Source: Sphingomonas sp. SUN039 (GTDB lineage Bacteria; Pseudomonadota; Alphaproteobacteria; Sphingomonadales; Sphingomonadaceae). Taken from it: DNA of 64,000 bases. Below, piece after piece: positions 51,836-59,995 of the stretch. The stretch covers positions 540,001 to 604,000 of the forward strand of contig NZ_CP096972.1 in the NCBI RefSeq assembly GCF_024758725.1, given 5' to 3'. Under the pieces are notes generated by a model. It had not been told where the DNA came from. It saw only the letters and a list, made by a program, of their open reading frames with translations, and ran no database searches. The position numbers and the translations under genes were made by a program. Position 1 is the stretch's first letter; every line of letters begins with the position of its first letter.

Positions 51836-53701
51836 GTGCTTACCTCGATTGCGACGGTTTCAATCAGCGGCACACTCGACACCAAATTGCGGGCAATCGC
51901 GGCTGCGGGGTTCGACGGCGTCGAGGTTTTCGAGAACGATCTGCTGTCATGCCCGCTGTCGCCGACCGATATCGGCAAGATGCTGCGCGACCTGGGGCTG
52001 GTGTGTACTGTGTTTCAGCCGTTCCGCGATTTCGAGGGGATGCCGGACGAATTGCGCGCGCGGACGTTCGACCGGGCGGAGCGCAAGTTCGACCTGATGG
52101 CGGCGCTCGGCACCGACCTCATGCTGGTTTGTTCGAATGTGTCGCCGCACGCATCAGGCGACCGCAACCGCATCATCGACGATTTTTCCGAACTCGGTGA
52201 GCGGCTGGCGAAGCGGGACTTGCGCGTCGGGTACGAGGCGCTGGCGTGGGGGCGGCATGTGTTCGACCACCGCGAAGCCTGGGGCATCGTGCGCGATGTC
52301 GCGCATCCCAATATCGGCCTGATCCTCGACAGCTTCCATTCGCTCGCGCATCGCATTCCCTCGTCGAGCATCGGCGACATCGACCGGGGCAAGCTGTTCC
52401 TCGTCCAGATTGCGGACGCCCCGCTTATGCAGCTCGACCATCTGTCCTGGGCGCGGCATTTCCGCAATTTTCCGGGGCAGGGCGAGTTTCCGGTGGCGGA
52501 ATACGCGGCCGAAATCATGCGGATCGGCTATGACGGCTATTGGTCGCTCGAGATTTTCAACGACCGGTTCCGCGCCGGCTCTGCCTCGGGTGTGGCGACC
52601 GATGGCTATCGCTCGCTTCAGGTAATGCAGGATGCTGCCGCGCGCGTGCCCCGCGCGCCCTTTGCCCCGGTCATGCCCGTCCCGGCCGATGTGTCGCGCG
52701 TCGCCTTCATCGAATTCGCCGTCGACGAGGCCGAAGCGGCGGCGCTGGGCGACATGCTGTCGGCGCTGGGGTTTGCGGCAACGGGCCGACATCGCCGCAA
52801 GTCGGTGGTGCGCTGGCAGCAGGGCGACATCAATATCGTCCTGAATACCGAGGTCGAAGGTTTCGCGCACAGCCATGATGTCGTCCACGGCGGCTCGGTG
52901 TGCGCGCTGGGGCTGGTCGTTCCCGATGTCGAGGCGGCGATGGCGCGCGCGGCGGCACTGGCAATTCCGGCGTTCGCACAAGCCGTCGGACCCGATGAAA
53001 TGCAAATCCCGTCGGTGCGCGGCATCGGTGGCAGCCTGATCTACTTCATAGCGGCGGGCGGCGAGGACGAGGTGTGGGCGCGCGAGTTTGTGGCGACCGG
53101 CGTCGCGGCACCCGGCATCGGCCTGACTGCCATCGACCATATCGCGCAAACCATGATATATGAGGAATTCCTCGGCGCGCTGCTTTATTACGTCGCGTTG
53201 TTCGACGTGACCAAAACGCCGCAGGTCGAGATCGCCGACCCGCTGGGGCTGGTGCAGAGCCAGGCGGTCGAATCGCGGAACAAGGCGCTCAGGATCACGC
53301 TCAACGGGTCGCTGGCGCAGCAGACGCTGTCGAACCGATTTGTTGCGGGTTATATGGGCGCGGGCGTGCAGCATATTGCCTTTGCCTGTCCCGATGCGTT
53401 TGCGGCGGCCGAGGCCGCCCGGGCGCAGGGCCTCGCGATGCTCGACATCCCGCGCAACTATTACGACGATCTGCAGGCGCGCTACGGGCTCGACGGTGCG
53501 CTGGTCGAGCGGATGGCGGCACTCGGCATCTTGTACGACCGTGATGGAGATGCCGAATATTTCCAGTTCTACAGCCGCGCCTTTGCCAAACGGGTATTTT
53601 TTGAAATCGTCGAGCGCCGCGACTATGCGGGGTACGGTGCGGCCAATGCCGGAATCCGGTTGGCGGCGCAGTCGCGGTTCAAAAGCGATTTGGCGGCATG
53701 A
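51836..53701 (+). CDS. quiC: 3-dehydroshikimate dehydratase, TIM barrel-HPPD fusion
   Basis: Predicted 621-residue enzyme converting 3-dehydroshikimate to protocatechuate. The N-terminal xylose-isomerase-like barrel (about 1-275) has metal ligands Glu134 (GYEALAWG), Asp165 (LDSFHS), Gln191 (VQIADAP) and Glu239 (SLEIFND). These are exactly the positions I recall for Pseudomonas QuiC1. The C-terminal part is an HPPD-like domain with iron-ligand candidates His435, His513 and Glu574. GTG at 51836 with GGAG six bases upstream is chosen over the TTG at 51824 and reproduces the family numbering. The TetR gene follows 13 bases after the stop. Confidence 0.92.
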   Translation: MLTSIATVSISGTLDTKLRAIAAAGFDGVEVFENDLLSCPLSPTDIGKMLRDLGLVCTVFQPFRDFEGMPDELRARTFDRAERKFDLMAALGTDLMLVCSNVSPHASGDRNRIIDDFSELGERLAKRDLRVGYEALAWGRHVFDHREAWGIVRDVAHPNIGLILDSFHSLAHRIPSSSIGDIDRGKLFLVQIADAPLMQLDHLSWARHFRNFPGQGEFPVAEYAAEIMRIGYDGYWSLEIFNDRFRAGSASGVATDGYRSLQVMQDAAARVPRAPFAPVMPVPADVSRVAFIEFAVDEAEAAALGDMLSALGFAATGRHRRKSVVRWQQGDINIVLNTEVEGFAHSHDVVHGGSVCALGLVVPDVEAAMARAAALAIPAFAQAVGPDEMQIPSVRGIGGSLIYFIAAGGEDEVWAREFVATGVAAPGIGLTAIDHIAQTMIYEEFLGALLYYVALFDVTKTPQVEIADPLGLVQSQAVESRNKALRITLNGSLAQQTLSNRFVAGYMGAGVQHIAFACPDAFAAAEAARAQGLAMLDIPRNYYDDLQARYGLDGALVERMAALGILYDRDGDAEYFQFYSRAFAKRVFFEIVERRDYAGYGAANAGIRLAAQSRFKSDLAA

Positions 53702-53714
53702 GCAGGGGCAGTCA

Positions 53715-54359
53715 GTGACGATCAAGAAGACCAAGGCGCAGCTCCGCAACGATTTGGCGGAAACGACGCGGCTCAACATCCTCGAAGTCGCGACGCAGGA
53801 ATTCGCCGACAAGGGGCTGGCGGGCGCGCGGATCGACGAGATTGCCGAAAAGACCGATTCGTCGAAGCGGATGATCTATTATTATTTCGGCGGGAAGGAC
53901 GGCCTGTACCGCGCCGTGCTCGAACGTGCCTATGGCGGTATCCGCACGCGCGAGGCCGAGCAGCATTTCGACGCGATGGATGCGGTCACCGCAATGCGGA
54001 CGCTGGTCGGGCATACGTTCGACTATCACGACCAGCACCCCGAATTCGTGCGTCTGGTGATGAACGAGAACATCCTGCACGGCGCGCATGTTGCCGAGAT
54101 CGAGGGGTTGAAGGAGCGCAACCGGCGGGTGATCGGAACGATCCGGACGATCCTCGACCGCGGCGTTGCCGAAGGCGTATTCCGCGAGGGGATGGACCCG
54201 CTGGCGCTGCATATGACGATGAGTGCGATGTCGTTCTATTGCGTATCGAACCGCGCGACGCTCAAGGCGAACTTCGGGATCGATCTGAACAAGCGCGCGA
54301 TCAAGGCGGCACGCCGTGCCGAGATCATCGATACTGTGCTGGCGTCGCTGCAACGCTGA
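53715..54359 (+). CDS. TetR-family regulator (candidate quinate-regulon repressor)
   Basis: Predicted 214-residue TetR-family protein with HTH RLNILEVATQEFADKGLAGARIDEIAEKTDSSKRMIYYYFGGKDGLYRAVL and a C-terminal helical effector domain of the RutR/YcdC-like shape. It probably forms an operon with quiC (13 bases apart, GTG start with AGGGG upstream). Six copies of a palindrome around AACYAGTTCGTAC occur only in this block, so it is the natural candidate to bind them. The effector could be quinate, shikimate, dehydroshikimate or protocatechuate. Not recognised as a characterised regulator. Confidence 0.86.
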   Translation: MTIKKTKAQLRNDLAETTRLNILEVATQEFADKGLAGARIDEIAEKTDSSKRMIYYYFGGKDGLYRAVLERAYGGIRTREAEQHFDAMDAVTAMRTLVGHTFDYHDQHPEFVRLVMNENILHGAHVAEIEGLKERNRRVIGTIRTILDRGVAEGVFREGMDPLALHMTMSAMSFYCVSNRATLKANFGIDLNKRAIKAARRAEIIDTVLASLQR

Positions 54360-54372
54360 CGCCCGAGCGTTG

Positions 54373-54390
54373 GTATGAACTAGTTCGTAC
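54373..54390. promoter_or_regulatory. Quinate-regulon operator, site 6 (best copy)
   Basis: GTATGAACTAGTTCGTAC is a nearly perfect 18-bp palindrome, with one mismatched pair. It lies just behind the TetR gene and upstream of the MFS transporter. A TTGGCA/TATCGA promoter-like pair follows at 54398-54426. Confidence 0.7.
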
Positions 54391-54490
54391 ATTTTTCTTG
54401 GCATTGCGTTACCGTACCGCTATCGAAAGCTATGAAGGCAGGCCGGAGCGCCGGACCCGCCCAAATGTCGAAAGACGTCAGGGAGAGCCG

Positions 54491-54556
54491 ATGCGCGGCA
54501 CAATTCACGTCCTCAACGGACCCGGGCGCGGTTTGCCCGGCACCTCCGCGGCATGA
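54491..54556 (+). pseudogene. Truncated aroQ 5' remnant forming a 21-codon leader ORF
   Basis: An ATG with GGGAGAG upstream opens MRGTIHVLNGP, identical to the first 11 residues of the AroQ at 43471, then departs into GRGLPGTSAA and stops. The DNA differs from the intact aroQ at several third positions, so it is not a recent copy. The stop overlaps the MFS ATG (ATGA), so translation of the remnant may now feed the transporter gene. Confidence 0.75.
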
Positions 54557-55830
54557 CCGGCCTGTCCGCAAAACCCGGACGGGTTCGCCTCGGCATTCTC
54601 GTCCTCGTCACGCTGGCGACGATGCTCAACTATCTCGACCGCAGCGTCATGGGCGTCGCCAAGCCCGCGATGGTCGAAGAACTGGCGATCAGCCCCGCCA
54701 CCATGGGGTTCATCTTTTCGGCGTTCAGCTGGACCTATGCGCTGGCGCAGATTCCGGGCGGGGCGGTGCTCGACAAACTGGGCGTGCGGCTAACCTATGC
54801 GGCCTCGCTGGTCCTGTGGTCGGTGGCGACGCTTGCGCATGGCCTGATGACCAATGTCGCGGGGCTGTTTTCGGCGCGGCTCGCGCTCGGGCTGGCCGAG
54901 GCACCCTGCTATCCGTCGAACAGCCGCATCCTCAACAGCTGGTTCCCGCAGAACGAGCGTGCCCGGGCCACCGGGGTTTATTCGGTCGGCCAATATGTCG
55001 GGCTGGGTTTCATGTTGCCGGTGCTGGCGTGGATCGTGACCAACTGGGGCTGGCGCGAGTTGTTCTACATCGTCGGCGGCATCGGCGTCGTTTACGGGAT
55101 CGTCTGGTGGTTGCTTTACCGCGACCCGCATGAGCATGCGCGCGTCGGACAGGCCGAACTCGACCTGATCGCGGCCGGTGGCGGATCGACCTGCAAACAG
55201 ACGCCGGTGCCGTTTACGTTCGAGAATATCGGCAAGCTGCTGTCGAAGCGCCAGATCGCGGGTGCCTCCATCGGGCAGTTTTGCAGCAATTCGACGTTGG
55301 TGTTTTTCCTGACCTGGTTCCCGAGCTACCTCGCTGAGGAACGCGGCATGACCTTCATCAAATCGGGGTTTGCGGCGTCGCTTCCCTATATCGCCGCATC
55401 GGTCGGCGTGCTGCTCGGCGGGTTCGTTTCGGACCGGATCATCCGCGCGACCGGTAATGCGACCCTGGGCCGCAAGCTGCCGATCATCGTCGGCCTGCTG
55501 ATGACCTCGACAATGATCGCGGCGAACTATGTCGAGAGCAACACGCTGGTCATCGCGATCATGTCGGTCGCGTTTTTCGGGCAGGGGATGTGCAACCTCG
55601 GCTGGACATTGATCTCCGACGTCGCGCCTAAATCGATGGTCGGGTTGACCGGCGGCGTGTTCAACCTGTGCGCCAATCTGGCGGGAATCGTGACGCCGAT
55701 CGTGATCGGCTTCGTGGTGCAGAGCACCGGCAGCTTTTACGGTGCGCTGGCTTATGTCGGTGCGCTGGGGCTGGTCGGGGTGGCGGCCTATGTGTTCATT
55801 GTCGGGCCGGTTGAGAGAGTCGAAATCTAA
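54553..55830 (+). CDS. ACS-family MFS transporter (candidate quinate importer)
   Basis: Predicted 425-residue, 12-helix transporter of the anion:cation symporter branch of the MFS. MLNYLDRSVMGVAKPAMVEELAIS (helix 1), PGGAVLDKLGVRLTYAASLVLWS and GLAEAPCYPSNSRILNSWFP are typical of hexuronate, glucarate and aromatic-acid transporters. In this cluster, uptake of quinate, shikimate or a related acid is likely. Its start overlaps the aroQ remnant, and operator site 6 lies about 160 bases upstream. Confidence 0.87.
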   Translation: MTGLSAKPGRVRLGILVLVTLATMLNYLDRSVMGVAKPAMVEELAISPATMGFIFSAFSWTYALAQIPGGAVLDKLGVRLTYAASLVLWSVATLAHGLMTNVAGLFSARLALGLAEAPCYPSNSRILNSWFPQNERARATGVYSVGQYVGLGFMLPVLAWIVTNWGWRELFYIVGGIGVVYGIVWWLLYRDPHEHARVGQAELDLIAAGGGSTCKQTPVPFTFENIGKLLSKRQIAGASIGQFCSNSTLVFFLTWFPSYLAEERGMTFIKSGFAASLPYIAASVGVLLGGFVSDRIIRATGNATLGRKLPIIVGLLMTSTMIAANYVESNTLVIAIMSVAFFGQGMCNLGWTLISDVAPKSMVGLTGGVFNLCANLAGIVTPIVIGFVVQSTGSFYGALAYVGALGLVGVAAYVFIVGPVERVEI

Positions 55831-55891
55831 CAGGCCTGACGGTTACGGTCCGTGTGCTTGGTCTGTGCGCGTGGCGTGCTAGATCGCGGCA

Positions 55892-56998
55892 ATGCTCGAC
55901 GGTCTTGTTTTCGGCTGGCGGTCGGCGGTCCTGTCGATCGCTTTCGTTCAGCTCCTGCTGCTGGCGGCGGCGCTGACGCGACCGATCCGTAACCGTGTCG
56001 CCAACCGGACCCTCGCGGTGCTGCTCGTCGTGCTCGCAGGCATGATCACGCCGTGGATGATCGGGTTCGCGGGCTTCTACGACAAATGGCAATGGCTGAG
56101 CTTTGCGCCCCTTGCGATCTCGCTCGCGGTTGCCCCGCTCGCCTGGCTGTATATTCACGCGCTGATTCACGGGCGCTGGCCGACGCACGGGTGGCGGCAC
56201 CTCGTCCCGGCGACAATCCAGTTCTCTTATCTTGCTGCGGCGTTCGTCCTGCTGCGCCAGCCGTTCAAGAACGAATGGCTGGCGCAGTCGAGCCTTGCCT
56301 ATGATGCGATTACAGGCGGCGGCGTGGTGGCGGGGCTGGCGGCCTATGGTCTCGCTGCCCGCTCGCTCATCCGCCTCTACCGCGAACGCCTGTCGGGCCA
56401 GCGGAGCGACGATCACCGGTTCGCCTTGTCCTGGCTCGCCCGCGCGGTCGGCGCGCTATTCGCGCTGCTTGCGGTGTGGGCGGTTTACGGCATGTACGAC
56501 CTGATCCAGCCGCTGGGCTATCGCGGGCTCATGGGCCTGTATCTGGCGATTGCCACCTTTGCTCTGTTTCTCGGGATCGAGGGGTGGCGACATGCCGCAT
56601 TACCCTTTCCGCATCTGGCCGAACTCGAACTGCCGCCCGCGCCGACGGTCGACTGGGTGGCAAAGGCCGAGGCATGGGCCGGGCGGGTCCGCAGCGAGCG
56701 GCTCTATGCCGATCCCGAGTTGAGCGTGCCGCGCCTCGCGCGGGCGCTGGGCACCAACAGCGCCTATGTGTCGCGCGCGTTCAATGAAGGGCTGGGCCAT
56801 AATTTTTCGGGGTTCATCAACGGGCTGCGGTGCGAAGAGGTGGCGGCGCGACTGCGCGACGGGACCGGGGACGACCTGCTCGACGTGGCGCTCGAATGCG
56901 GGTTCAGCTCGAAGGCGAGCTTCAACCGGGCGTTCCTTGCGACTTATGGCTGCAGCCCGTCGAGCTACCGGCGCGCGCATGGCTCAAATCGAAAATAA
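55892..56998 (+). CDS. Membrane-anchored AraC-family regulator
   Basis: Predicted 368-residue protein with about six to seven N-terminal hydrophobic segments (residues 10-235) and a cytoplasmic AraC-type HTH domain (ARALGTNSAYVSRAFNEGLGHNFSGFINGLR, then LECGFSSKASFNRAFLATYGCSPSSYRR). Such architectures sense membrane or periplasmic signals. Its target is unknown; the S41-like gene begins 59 bases after its stop. It is transcribed away from the quinate block and has no right-block operator. Confidence 0.86.
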   Translation: MLDGLVFGWRSAVLSIAFVQLLLLAAALTRPIRNRVANRTLAVLLVVLAGMITPWMIGFAGFYDKWQWLSFAPLAISLAVAPLAWLYIHALIHGRWPTHGWRHLVPATIQFSYLAAAFVLLRQPFKNEWLAQSSLAYDAITGGGVVAGLAAYGLAARSLIRLYRERLSGQRSDDHRFALSWLARAVGALFALLAVWAVYGMYDLIQPLGYRGLMGLYLAIATFALFLGIEGWRHAALPFPHLAELELPPAPTVDWVAKAEAWAGRVRSERLYADPELSVPRLARALGTNSAYVSRAFNEGLGHNFSGFINGLRCEEVAARLRDGTGDDLLDVALECGFSSKASFNRAFLATYGCSPSSYRRAHGSNRK

Positions 56999-57057
56999 TC
57001 CTGCCGATGGGCGGTTTTGAGGCGACCGGCCGTGGGCGGCATGGCAGCCGGACGGAT

Positions 57058-58521
57058 ATGACCACGACCCTCACCCGACGCCACCTGCTCGCCGTCGGCG
57101 GCGCAGCGATGCTTACCCCTGCGTCCATTCTGCGCGCCGCGCCTTCGACCGGCGAGTTGCGCACTGACATCGACATCGTGCGGCGCACTCTGGCGCTTCA
57201 TCCCGGGCTTTATCGATACCAGACGCCGCGTCAGATCGAGGACCGGCTGAAAGTGCTCGAACGCGATTATGCCGCGTCGGGCAGCCTCGACCGCCAGTTC
57301 CTGGCGCTGTCGGCGTTCATGGCGGAAATCCGTTGCGGCCATAGCCAGTGCAACCCGTACAACCAGAAAAAGGCCGTGGTGCAGGCGTTGTTCGAGCGCC
57401 CGACGAAACTGCCGTTCGAGTTCGACTGGATCGACCGACGCATGGTGGTACTGGCCGACCGGAGCGGGCAGGGGCTTGCGCGCGGCACCGAGATTTTGTT
57501 GATCGAGGGCGAAGCGACCTCGCGGTTGCTGGCGGGCCTGCTGCCCTATGCGCGCGCCGACGGCAGCAATGACGCCAAGCGGGTGGTGCAGATGGCGATG
57601 CGCAACACCGACCGGTTCGAGACCTTCGATATCTATCAGGGGATCATCCGCCCGCCCGCGAACGGCGTGTACCGCATAGGTTATCGGACGCCGGACGGTC
57701 GCACCGGTGCTGCCGAGGTCGCGGCACTGACGCCCGAGGCGCGGCGGACGACGCGCCATACGCTGGAAACCGGCGGCGGCACGTCGGTGCCGTTCTGGAC
57801 CTGGGAAATGAAGGACGATGTTGCTGTTCTCACCATGCCCAGCTGGGTGATGTACAACAGCCGCTGGGACTGGGAGAGCTGGCTGAACGACCGGCTGAGC
57901 GCGCTGAAAGGCGCGAAAGGGCTGATCCTCGACCTGCGCGACAATGAGGGCGGCAACGAATGCGGCAACGCGATTCTCGCCCGCCTGTCGGACCGCGACC
58001 TTCGCTTCAAGGGCTATCGCCAGCTGGTCCGCTATCGCCGCACGCCGAAGGAACTCGATCCGTATCTCGACACCTGGGACGAGAGTTTCCGCACCATCGG
58101 GGAGAAGGGCAGGGACGTCGGCAACGGGTTTTACGAACTCGGGATCGAGGAGAGCGATACGATTCCGGTCGTCGGGCCGCGCCTGATCCTGCCGGTCGCG
58201 GCGCTGGTCGGGCCGGTATGCAGCTCGGCGACCTTCTCGTTTGCCCGTCGCGCGCGCGAATCGGGGCTGGTGCGGCTGTTCGGCGAACAGAGCGGCGGCA
58301 ATCTGCGTGGAATCAACGGCAACGGCTATTTCTTTGTCCGCTTGCCGGCCAGCGGGCTGGAATTCGATATGCCGATCATCGGCAATTTCGCGCAGGTGCC
58401 GCAGGCGGACCGGGGCGTGCTGCCCGATGTCGCTGTCAAACCGACAATCGCCGACATCGCTGCCGGGCGCGATCCGTGCATGACGGCGGCACGCCGGTGG
58501 ATCGTGTCGCATCCGCGCTGA
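57058..58521 (+). CDS. S41-type peptidase-like exported protein
   Basis: Predicted 487-residue exported protein with a Tat-like signal (TRRHLLAVGGAAMLTPASILRA). The core resembles S41 C-terminal processing peptidases: KGLILDLRDNEGGNE, LILPVAALVGPVCSSATFSFA (candidate Ser in CSSAT) and LFGEQSGGN (candidate Lys region altered). No PDZ domain is evident, and a long N-terminal domain precedes the protease part. ATG at 57058 is chosen for the signal; ATG at 57007 is an alternative. It may be co-regulated with the AraC gene. Confidence 0.82.
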   Translation: MTTTLTRRHLLAVGGAAMLTPASILRAAPSTGELRTDIDIVRRTLALHPGLYRYQTPRQIEDRLKVLERDYAASGSLDRQFLALSAFMAEIRCGHSQCNPYNQKKAVVQALFERPTKLPFEFDWIDRRMVVLADRSGQGLARGTEILLIEGEATSRLLAGLLPYARADGSNDAKRVVQMAMRNTDRFETFDIYQGIIRPPANGVYRIGYRTPDGRTGAAEVAALTPEARRTTRHTLETGGGTSVPFWTWEMKDDVAVLTMPSWVMYNSRWDWESWLNDRLSALKGAKGLILDLRDNEGGNECGNAILARLSDRDLRFKGYRQLVRYRRTPKELDPYLDTWDESFRTIGEKGRDVGNGFYELGIEESDTIPVVGPRLILPVAALVGPVCSSATFSFARRARESGLVRLFGEQSGGNLRGINGNGYFFVRLPASGLEFDMPIIGNFAQVPQADRGVLPDVAVKPTIADIAAGRDPCMTAARRWIVSHPR

Positions 58522-58609
58522 ACCGGCGTCTGCGCGGCGTCGTTTTCGGATTCGGCCGAGCTGTGGCCGTCACGCGAAGTTCCGCGCCATGCCTGACGCG
58601 ACCGCCCGC

Positions 58610-59995
58610 TCAGCCTAGGGTCGGGTCGCCGCCGATGGCACGGTATAGATCGACGAGATTGCGCGCGCGGACCAGGCGGGTCGAGGCGAGCGAGCGGCGC
58701 GCGCTGTACAGCGACCGTTGCGCGTCGAGGCTTTCGAGGAACGAGGCAACGCCGCCACGGTAGCGCGCGTCGGTCAGCATCGCGGTGTCGCGCGCGGCCG
58801 CCTCGAGCCGGGTCTGCGCGCCAGCCTGGTCGGCAATGGTTGCACGGCGCGCCAGCGCATCGGCGACGTCGCGGAACGCCGACTGGATAGACTTTTGATA
58901 GGTGGCGGTCGCCGCGTCGAATTGCGCGCGGGCGGCGTCGAGATTGCCCCGGTTTGCGCCACCGTCGAAAATCGGGAGCGTCGCGTTGGGGGTGATGCTG
59001 GCGTTGAATGCGCCGCCTGAAAACAGCGATCCGAGCGCCGTGCTGGCGAACCCGGCCAGTCCGGTCAGCGAAATCCGGGGAAAAAATGCCGCGCGCGCCA
59101 CGCCGATCTGGGCATTGGCGGCGCGCAGGCGATACTCGGCCTCGACGACATCGGGGCGGCGGAGCAGGATCGACGAGTCGAGTCCCGCTGCGACGGGCGC
59201 GACGGCACTCTCCACAGCCTCGATCGAGGGAGGCAAGTCGGTCTCGGCAACCGGCGCGCCCACCAGCAGGTCGAGCGCGTTGCGGTCTTGCTGGACGATG
59301 GTGGTCAGGCTGGCGACGTCGGATTGGGCGGTTGCCAGTACCGTTTCGGCCTGCCGCACATCGGTGCGTGGCGCGATGCCGCCGGACAGGCGGGCACGGG
59401 TGAGCGCGACGCTCCGCTCGGCGCTCGTTGCCGTTTCGCGCGCAATGCCAAGCAGCGTCCGGTCGGTGGCAAGCGTCAGCCAGGCGTCGGCAATATCGGC
59501 GACGAGCGTCAACCGGACGGCGCGCGCGGCGGCTTCGGTCGCAAAATAGCTGTTGAGAGCCGCATTGCTCAGGTTGCGGACCCGGCCGAACAGGTCGATC
59601 TCGAACGCGGAAGCGCCGATGTCGACACTGTACTGCGTGCTGCTGCTTGCCGTTGCCGATCCAGATTGACGAACCGATATGGATGCAGATGCATCGACCG
59701 ACGGCAGTGACGCGGCGCGCTGGACGCGGTAGAGTCCACGCGCTGTCGCTATATTCGCGACAGCAATCCGGATATCCTGGTTCTTTTCGAGCCCTACTAC
59801 GATCAGGCGCTGCAGGCGTTCGTCGCGGAAGACATCGCGATAGCCGAGTGCCGGAAGACCAGCCTCACTGGTTCTCAGGGCAGTGTCGCCGACGGGCCAG
59901 CCTTGCGGTACGGCGGGCAGCGGCGCGACATATTTGGGCGCAACGCTACATCCGCCGAGCAGGCTGGCGGCGATCAGGGGCCAAGGATGCTTCAT
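58610..59995 (-). CDS. NodT-type outer-membrane efflux lipoprotein
   Basis: Predicted 461-residue outer-membrane factor of the NodT/OprM group. The N-terminal lipobox LLGGC gives a lipoprotein, followed by VAPKYVAPLPAVP. Two repeated coiled helical halves follow, with FEIDLFGRVRNLSNAAL and, in the second, QIGVARAAFFPRISLTGLAGFAS. It would form the exit channel for the RND pump encoded just upstream, with which it overlaps by four bases. Confidence 0.9.
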   Translation of the reverse strand: MKHPWPLIAASLLGGCSVAPKYVAPLPAVPQGWPVGDTALRTSEAGLPALGYRDVFRDERLQRLIVVGLEKNQDIRIAVANIATARGLYRVQRAASLPSVDASASISVRQSGSATASSSTQYSVDIGASAFEIDLFGRVRNLSNAALNSYFATEAAARAVRLTLVADIADAWLTLATDRTLLGIARETATSAERSVALTRARLSGGIAPRTDVRQAETVLATAQSDVASLTTIVQQDRNALDLLVGAPVAETDLPPSIEAVESAVAPVAAGLDSSILLRRPDVVEAEYRLRAANAQIGVARAAFFPRISLTGLAGFASTALGSLFSGGAFNASITPNATLPIFDGGANRGNLDAARAQFDAATATYQKSIQSAFRDVADALARRATIADQAGAQTRLEAAARDTAMLTDARYRGGVASFLESLDAQRSLYSARRSLASTRLVRARNLVDLYRAIGGDPTLG

